Assembly: GCA_039027855.1 (NCBI GenBank)
Contig: JBCCJI010000019.1
Span: 1-64,000, forward strand
Length of the DNA: 64,000 nt
Reading direction: 5' to 3'
Source: Thermohalobaculum sp039027855
GTDB lineage: Bacteria > Pseudomonadota > Alphaproteobacteria > Rhodobacterales > Rhodobacteraceae
Positions 59,721-64,000 of the stretch are shown in pieces (within the stretch, counting starts at the first letter, position 1; the number at the start of each line of letters is the position of its first letter). The position numbers and the translations under genes are program-made. Below the pieces are notes generated by a model, which saw only the letters and a list, made by a program, of their open reading frames with translations, searched no databases and had not been told where the DNA came from.

Positions 59721-60554
59721 GTGACGACGGGGGACCGCATGGCGGTGGCACTGCACGACGGAAGGGACCGGCTGAGCCTTCAGCTGCGGGCGGCGGGGCT
59801 TGGCCGGCGCGACAACGTCATCGTGCATGCCGCGGGCGGTCGGATGCCCGAAAGCAGCGCCGTCGCGCTGATCGAGGCGATGAGCCTTTGTATCGGCCGT
59901 TCGGGTACGATCGTCGTCCCGGGCTTTTCCTCCGATGCGCTGATGCCGCCCGAGCTGTCGCGCCACGATGCCGCGGCGCGCGCGGCCGCTGAAACCCAGA
60001 TCGCTGGCTTCGACCCGGATCGCTCTCCGGCCGATCTCGCTGGGACCCTAGGCGAAGCGTTCCGCGGGTTGCCAGGTGTCGAGCGGAGCAGCCATCCGAT
60101 CTTCTCGCTTCTGGCGAGGGGGCCGAAGGCAGAGCACATCACCGAACGACACCCGCGCGATTGGGCGCTTGGGATCGATGGACCGATGGGACGGTTGGCC
60201 GCCCTGCCGCGCGTCAAGGTCGTGCGCATCGGCGGTGCACCCTGGCTCGACTGCCCGGTGATGGTGACGGCCGAAAGCATGGCACGCCACCGCAGACTTG
60301 CCGTGGTGCGCTTCAAGGACCGCGCCACAGGTCGCTGGATCCATGCGCGCGACATCGCCGTGGATCGCGAGGGCATCTACGAATGCGTCGGCACTGCAAT
60401 GAGCCGCGCGCGCTTTGTGAAGCGCGGTCTCCTTGGCCGGACCATCGTCGAGATTGCCCCGCTTGACGAGATGCTGGGCTTTGCGGCACCGCGCATCGCC
60501 CAGCTTGTCGCGGGTTTCGGCAACGCACGCTCCGCAGGCGGCGCCGCCGGCTGA
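59721..60554 (+). CDS. AAC(3)-like (antibiotic_NAT fold) acetyltransferase
   Basis: 277 aa. GTG start at 59721 (an ATG at 59739 is an alternative). It matches the aminoglycoside 3-N-acetyltransferase family: GRSGTIVVPGFSSDA, FDPDRSPADLAGTLGEAFRGLPGVERSSHPIFSLLARG (core) and TAESMARHRR. The family T-x-L-H-x-A-E segment reads V-M-V-T-A-E, so the His is missing. Substrate is probably a housekeeping one (sugar or siderophore) rather than a drug. It is adjacent to LysR/azoreductase genes, 3 bp before the convergent LysR. Confidence 0.75.
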   Translation: MTTGDRMAVALHDGRDRLSLQLRAAGLGRRDNVIVHAAGGRMPESSAVALIEAMSLCIGRSGTIVVPGFSSDALMPPELSRHDAAARAAAETQIAGFDPDRSPADLAGTLGEAFRGLPGVERSSHPIFSLLARGPKAEHITERHPRDWALGIDGPMGRLAALPRVKVVRIGGAPWLDCPVMVTAESMARHRRLAVVRFKDRATGRWIHARDIAVDREGIYECVGTAMSRARFVKRGLLGRTIVEIAPLDEMLGFAAPRIAQLVAGFGNARSAGGAAG

Positions 60555-60557
60555 ACC

Positions 60558-61481
60558 TCAGGCGGCGCTGATGTCGCCATCCGCCCGGTCAAGGCGGGCG
60601 AGCCGCGGTTTCAGGAAATCAATGAAAGCCCGCGCCTTCAGCGACAGGTGGCGGGTCTGCGGATAGACCGCGTAGATCGACAGCGTGGGCCAATTGAACT
60701 CGGTCAGCAGCGGCACCAATGCCCCCGATGCGATATGGCGGTCGACGATGAAATCCGGCTGCAGCGTGACGCCGAGACCGGACACCGCCGCATCGCAGAG
60801 CACGCCACCGTTGTTGGCACGCATGGAGACCGAGATCTGAACCGATCCCTCCAGTCCGTCCGGACGGGTAAACCGCCAGATGTCGGCGCGGTCGCTGCCG
60901 GCATAGGCGAGACCCGGCCAGCTGGCGAGATCCTCGGGCGCCTTCGGCAGACCGCGCTCGGTGATTAACGAGGGAGCCGCGACCGCGTGCAAGTCGATCG
61001 AGGACAACTTTCGCGCGATCAGCGAGCTGTCCCTCAGCGTGCCGATCCTGAGTGCAAGATCGAAGCCCTCGCCCACGAGATCGGCCATCCGGTCGGAGAG
61101 TTCCAGATCGAGCATCACCGCCGGATGCTCCTGCACAAAAGCCCGGATCATGGGCGCCAGATGGAGCGTGCCGAAATCGAGCGGCGCCGAGACGCGGAGC
61201 GGCCCGGTGAGCGCGCGAGAGGCGTCGGACACCTCGCCCTCCGCTTCCTCCACATCGGCCAGGATGCGGAGAGAGCGGTCATAAAAGGTCTGGCCCGCAT
61301 CGGTCAGCTTCATGCGCCGCGTGGTCCGCGCGAGCAGCTGAACGCCGAGGCGACCCTCCAGTTCCTTGATGCGGCGGCTGACGGCAGAAGGCGCTATGGA
61401 CAGGGTTTCGGCGGCGCGCGTGACGCTGCCGTGGTTCACGACTTGCACGAAACACCGCATATCCTCGAACCGGTCCACCAA
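60558..61481 (-). CDS. LysR-family transcriptional regulator
   Basis: 307 aa. N-terminal winged helix (MRCFVQVVNHGSVTRAAETLSIAPSAVSRRIKELEGRLGVQL region), then the periplasmic-binding-like effector domain. It is divergent from the azoreductase gene (148 bp between starts), which it likely controls; LysR regulators often respond to the substrate of the divergent enzyme. The 3' end is 3 bp from the convergent acetyltransferase gene. Confidence 0.93.
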   Translation of the reverse strand: MVDRFEDMRCFVQVVNHGSVTRAAETLSIAPSAVSRRIKELEGRLGVQLLARTTRRMKLTDAGQTFYDRSLRILADVEEAEGEVSDASRALTGPLRVSAPLDFGTLHLAPMIRAFVQEHPAVMLDLELSDRMADLVGEGFDLALRIGTLRDSSLIARKLSSIDLHAVAAPSLITERGLPKAPEDLASWPGLAYAGSDRADIWRFTRPDGLEGSVQISVSMRANNGGVLCDAAVSGLGVTLQPDFIVDRHIASGALVPLLTEFNWPTLSIYAVYPQTRHLSLKARAFIDFLKPRLARLDRADGDISAA

Positions 61482-61629
61482 TCATTCTCCCAAGCGCAAA
61501 GGTCTTCCCTGATATGAGGCGCTAGTCCCGAGACGTGCAAGGCCCAATTCTGCGCGGAACAGCGCATCGCGCGGCCCGTTCTCCCCTCTCTTCGGGCCCG
61601 GATGACGACCGCCAATTGGAGTGGGTGCC

Positions 61630-62238
61630 ATGACTGACAGCGAGACCAAAGCCCTTAGCATCCTGCGTATCGACGGCAGTATGCGCCACGCGGGGAGTAC
61701 CACGCGGCGCCTGACCGATGCTGCCGTTGCCCGGCTTGCCGGGCCGTTAAGCGTGGTCGTCACCCGCGATCTCGCGGCCGACCCCCTGCCCTTTGTCGAT
61801 CAAGATTGGATCGGCGCCAACTTCACGGCGGACGAGGAAAGGACCGACGCGCAGCGCGCCGCACTCGCCCTGTCAGATGCCCTGATTGCGGAGCTGAAAG
61901 CCGCCGATACCGTTGTCATCGGCATGCCGGTCTACAACTTTGGCGTGCCGGCGGCGGTGAAGGCCTGGTTCGACCTCATAGCCCGCGCCCGCATCACCTT
62001 CCGCTACACCGAGAACGGCTCAGTTGGCCTTTTGGAAGGCAAGCGCGCGGTGATCATCGCGGCCTCGGGCGGCACAGAGATCGGCAGCGGCATAGATTGG
62101 GCCACGCCGTGGCTGCGCTTCGCACTCGGGTTCCTCGGCATCACTGATGTGACGGTGATCGAGGCTGGCCGCCAGATGGTGAGGGGTCAGGCGGCCGAGG
62201 AAGAGGCGATCGCCGCCATCGACACCCTCGCAGCTTGA
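61630..62238 (+). CDS. azoR: FMN-dependent NAD(P)H azoreductase/quinone reductase (AzoR family)
   Basis: 202 aa flavodoxin-like fold. SILRIDGSMRHAGSTTRRLTDAAV at the N-terminus (phosphate of FMN), GMPVYNFGVPAAVKAWFDLIARARITFRYTENG (FMN ring region), and VIIAASGGTEIG. It reduces quinones and azo compounds by two electrons. ATG at 61630; GTG at 61621 is an alternative. Divergent from a LysR gene. Confidence 0.9.
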   Translation: MTDSETKALSILRIDGSMRHAGSTTRRLTDAAVARLAGPLSVVVTRDLAADPLPFVDQDWIGANFTADEERTDAQRAALALSDALIAELKAADTVVIGMPVYNFGVPAAVKAWFDLIARARITFRYTENGSVGLLEGKRAVIIAASGGTEIGSGIDWATPWLRFALGFLGITDVTVIEAGRQMVRGQAAEEEAIAAIDTLAA

Positions 62239-62296
62239 CCCTGTCCGCGCTCCCCACCCCGCATCCGCCGGCTGGGGAGCGCTCATGGGTCGTCTG

Positions 62297-63394
62297 TCAG
62301 CCGACGTGGTAGAGCGAGGCGAACAGCTTGGGATCGAGGCTGGCGCTCTCGAAGCTCTCTCCGCGGGTCATCACCGAGACGGCGTCATGGCTGTGCAGCG
62401 ATTCCTGGTGGCTCGCGACCACCCGAAAATCGCCAATCCGCGCATCGCTCTCCAGCACCTCACACAGCAGCCGGACGGCGTCCTCCACGAAGATCGGGTT
62501 GGCGCCATTGAGCTCGGCGAAGGCCTGCTCGTCCTCGCGCTTCACCATGACCTGCGTCTCGGTCGGGATGGCGGCGTTGCAGAGATCCACCAGATCCTCG
62601 ATCCAAAGACGGCCCTCGCCCGATAGCACCAGCGACAGCCGGGCGACCGAGCGCTGGGAGTGCGGCGTTGCGATCTGTCCGCGCGACAGGCGCGCATGCT
62701 CTGACAGCTCCAGCGAGCAGGGACAGGTCGAAGAGTAGACGTAGTCAAGATGCAGAACGCGGAGCGCCGTGCCGCCCTCACGCACCGTCTCGAGCGCCAC
62801 GTCGTAGTACTGGTAACCCTCCAGCCCGCTTCTCAGGCTCGGCCGCAGCACGGGAAAGCGAAAGCGCAGCATGACCCGGGCATCGCCGCTTTCAAGATCG
62901 GCCAGATAGCTCTCAAGCACGCCTTCGATCCGCTCGAAATCGAAGACCTCGCCGGCATGCGTGTAAAAGGACCGCATGATGCGGCTCATGTTGATGCCCT
63001 TTTTCGAGGCCGCCAGCGACACCGAGCCGGTCACCGAGGTCTCGAGCGTCAGCGCCTCACCATCCCGCGTTGCATAGGCGAGCGGCAGGCGAAAGTTCGA
63101 GATCCCCACATGCTGGATAGGCGCCTTGGCGCCCTTGATCAGCGAGGACGGCCCGTTCTGCAGGTCGGGCATGGTCGCCTTGTAGGCGGTATCAGGCTCA
63201 AAATCGGCGGGATAGCTGCGATTGAGCGCGCCATCCTCCCCCTCGCGCAAGGCTGCGAGCGCCGAGAGGCCCAGCGTCGCCGCCACCTCCGGCTCGGCCG
63301 CCACGAGGCGGCGCAGGGTCGCCAGCGCCTCGGCAGCTTCCTCATGGCTCGGCGCGGCTTCGCGCGCATCCAGAGAGGGGATGATCATATTCAT
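62297..63394 (-). CDS. folE2: GTP cyclohydrolase IB FolE2
   Basis: 365 aa. It makes 7,8-dihydroneopterin triphosphate from GTP, the first step of folate and queuosine pathways, with Mn or Fe in place of Zn. Markers: STCPCSLELSEHARLSRGQIATPHSQRS with the metal-ligand Cys, HVGISNFRLPL, VGSHQES-like VASHQESLHSHDAV. Convergent with azoR (58 bp between stops). FolE2 is often regulated by zinc limitation (Zur); no Zur box can be confirmed. Confidence 0.96.
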   Translation of the reverse strand: MNMIIPSLDAREAAPSHEEAAEALATLRRLVAAEPEVAATLGLSALAALREGEDGALNRSYPADFEPDTAYKATMPDLQNGPSSLIKGAKAPIQHVGISNFRLPLAYATRDGEALTLETSVTGSVSLAASKKGINMSRIMRSFYTHAGEVFDFERIEGVLESYLADLESGDARVMLRFRFPVLRPSLRSGLEGYQYYDVALETVREGGTALRVLHLDYVYSSTCPCSLELSEHARLSRGQIATPHSQRSVARLSLVLSGEGRLWIEDLVDLCNAAIPTETQVMVKREDEQAFAELNGANPIFVEDAVRLLCEVLESDARIGDFRVVASHQESLHSHDAVSVMTRGESFESASLDPKLFASLYHVG

Positions 63395-63629
63395 GGATTA
63401 GTCCCGTTCCTGCTTCCCACGCGCCAGCAAGGGATCAGTCCGGCGCTCGGTGGAGTTGGGCATATAGGCCGCAATACTCCTCTCACCATGAACTATCCGG
63501 GGCATCTCGCCGCATCAACGGCGCCGAGTTTCTCTTTGAAATCCGTATTTTGCACCGCAGCAAGAAGAGGTTACAGACGCTGCAAGCCGCGCTAGACCAT
63601 CGTCCCGGCCACCACCGCGCATCGCACCA

Positions 63630-64000
63630 TCAGACCGCCGCGAGCGCCCGGTCGAGATCCCCGGCCAGGTCTTCGGCGTCTTCCAGCCCGACCGACAAGC
63701 GCACCAGCCCCGGCGTGATGCCGAGGGTGAGGCGTGCGTCCTCGCTGAGGCGCTGGTGCGTCGTCGTTGTCGGATGGGTCACCAACGATTTGGCATCGCC
63801 AAGGTTGTTGGAAATGCCGATGAGTTCCAGCGCATTGAGAAAGCGGAAGGCTCCCGCCTGCCCGCCGGCGATCTCGAAGGCCAGCATCGTCCCTGGCCGC
63901 TCCATTTGACGTGCTGCCAGATTGTGCTGCGGATGGCTCGCGAGCCCCGGATAGATCACCCGTGACAGGGCCCTGCCATCGCTCGCTTGGCGGTCGAGAT
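63630..64000 (-). CDS. metZ: O-succinylhomoserine sulfhydrylase, C-terminal part (gene runs off the window)
   Basis: About 123 codons, the C-terminal third of a Cys/Met-metabolism PLP enzyme. In-frame text LDRQASDGRALSRVIYPGLASHPQHNLAARQM continues beyond base 64000. It contains NLGDAKSLVTHPTTTTHQ and the family end RLSVGLEDAEDLAGDLDRAL. MetZ makes homocysteine from O-succinylhomoserine and sulfide, downstream of hom. Cystathionine beta-lyase or gamma-synthase are less likely given the QM and GDAKSL pattern. Confidence 0.85.
   Translation of the reverse strand, partial: LDRQASDGRALSRVIYPGLASHPQHNLAARQMERPGTMLAFEIAGGQAGAFRFLNALELIGISNNLGDAKSLVTHPTTTTHQRLSEDARLTLGITPGLVRLSVGLEDAEDLAGDLDRALAAV

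Noticed and set aside
1..64000. CRISPR arrays, rRNA genes, complete insertion sequences or prophage
   Set aside because: No regularly spaced repeats, no rRNA motifs, no transposase or integrase frames were found; the only RT resembles retron types, with no group II intron features.

Overview
The window is chromosomal DNA of a GC-rich alphaproteobacterium, most likely of the Rhodobacterales (Rhodobacteraceae/Paracoccaceae). Evidence: a circularly permuted two-piece tmRNA with an ANDN-type tag, an alpha-type SspB, small families typical of that order (DUF4169 with a ribbon-helix-helix protein, DUF6446, DUF1194, DUF2927), VPLPA-CTERM proteins, class I PhaC, and an aminotransferase-hom-glpX-recJ neighbourhood. 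No rRNA operon, complete insertion sequence, prophage or CRISPR array was seen. Genes are dense, with many 1-9 nt start/stop overlaps that imply translational coupling.

Layout. 0.5-5.3 kb: glycosyltransferase, thyX, glyoxalase, ssrA (minus strand), two secreted DUF1194 proteins. 5.5-9.3 kb: sspB, a structured intergenic region, a retron-type reverse transcriptase and an M81 metallopeptidase coupled to it. 9.3-13.3 kb: fumC, a frameshifted formate dehydrogenase, an unrecognised protein. 13.6-17.6 kb: DUF4169/RHH pair, ccdA, an odd c-type cytochrome, TusA, ChaN-like lipoprotein. 17.8-20.3 kb: small lipoprotein, XpaC-like and TelA-like operon. 20.6-31.4 kb: DUF805, SRAP, tandem DUF2927, hybrid histidine kinase, SPFH-GYF, a CTERM beta-propeller, small membrane proteins, a zinc-ribbon membrane protein. 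31.5-41 kb: PaaG-like isomerase, glnE, folB, SleB-like hydrolase, meaB, ppdK. 41-46.2 kb: operon glyQ-VOC-DUF6446-gltS-glyS. 46.4-48.3 kb: VPLPA-CTERM protein coupled to a 2OG-Fe(II) oxygenase, then three tRNAs. 48.4-56.6 kb: recJ, YHS, glpX, hom, a peptidoglycan-binding protein, rraB, an aminotransferase. 56.7-64 kb: phaC, a degenerate esterase, an AAC(3)-like protein, LysR/azoreductase, folE2 and a partial metZ.

The most interesting locus is 6.1-7.7 kb. It encodes a YADD reverse transcriptase with a VTG motif and an N-terminal extension. A putative structured RNA lies upstream: a 13-bp bulged inverted repeat encloses three hairpins, and an AGC follows its left arm. This is the layout of a retron msr-msd plus RT, and it needs experimental proof. 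Other notable points are the ssrA/sspB proximity, a c-type cytochrome with no Met or second His for the distal haem position, a PPDK with degenerate ATP-grasp motifs, an esterase-like protein whose nucleophile serine is glycine, the mixed glyQ/glyS operon, and two CTERM proteins.

Coordinates of coding starts are my choices, based on Shine-Dalgarno sequences, overlaps with upstream stops, and family N-termini. RNA boundaries are approximate.
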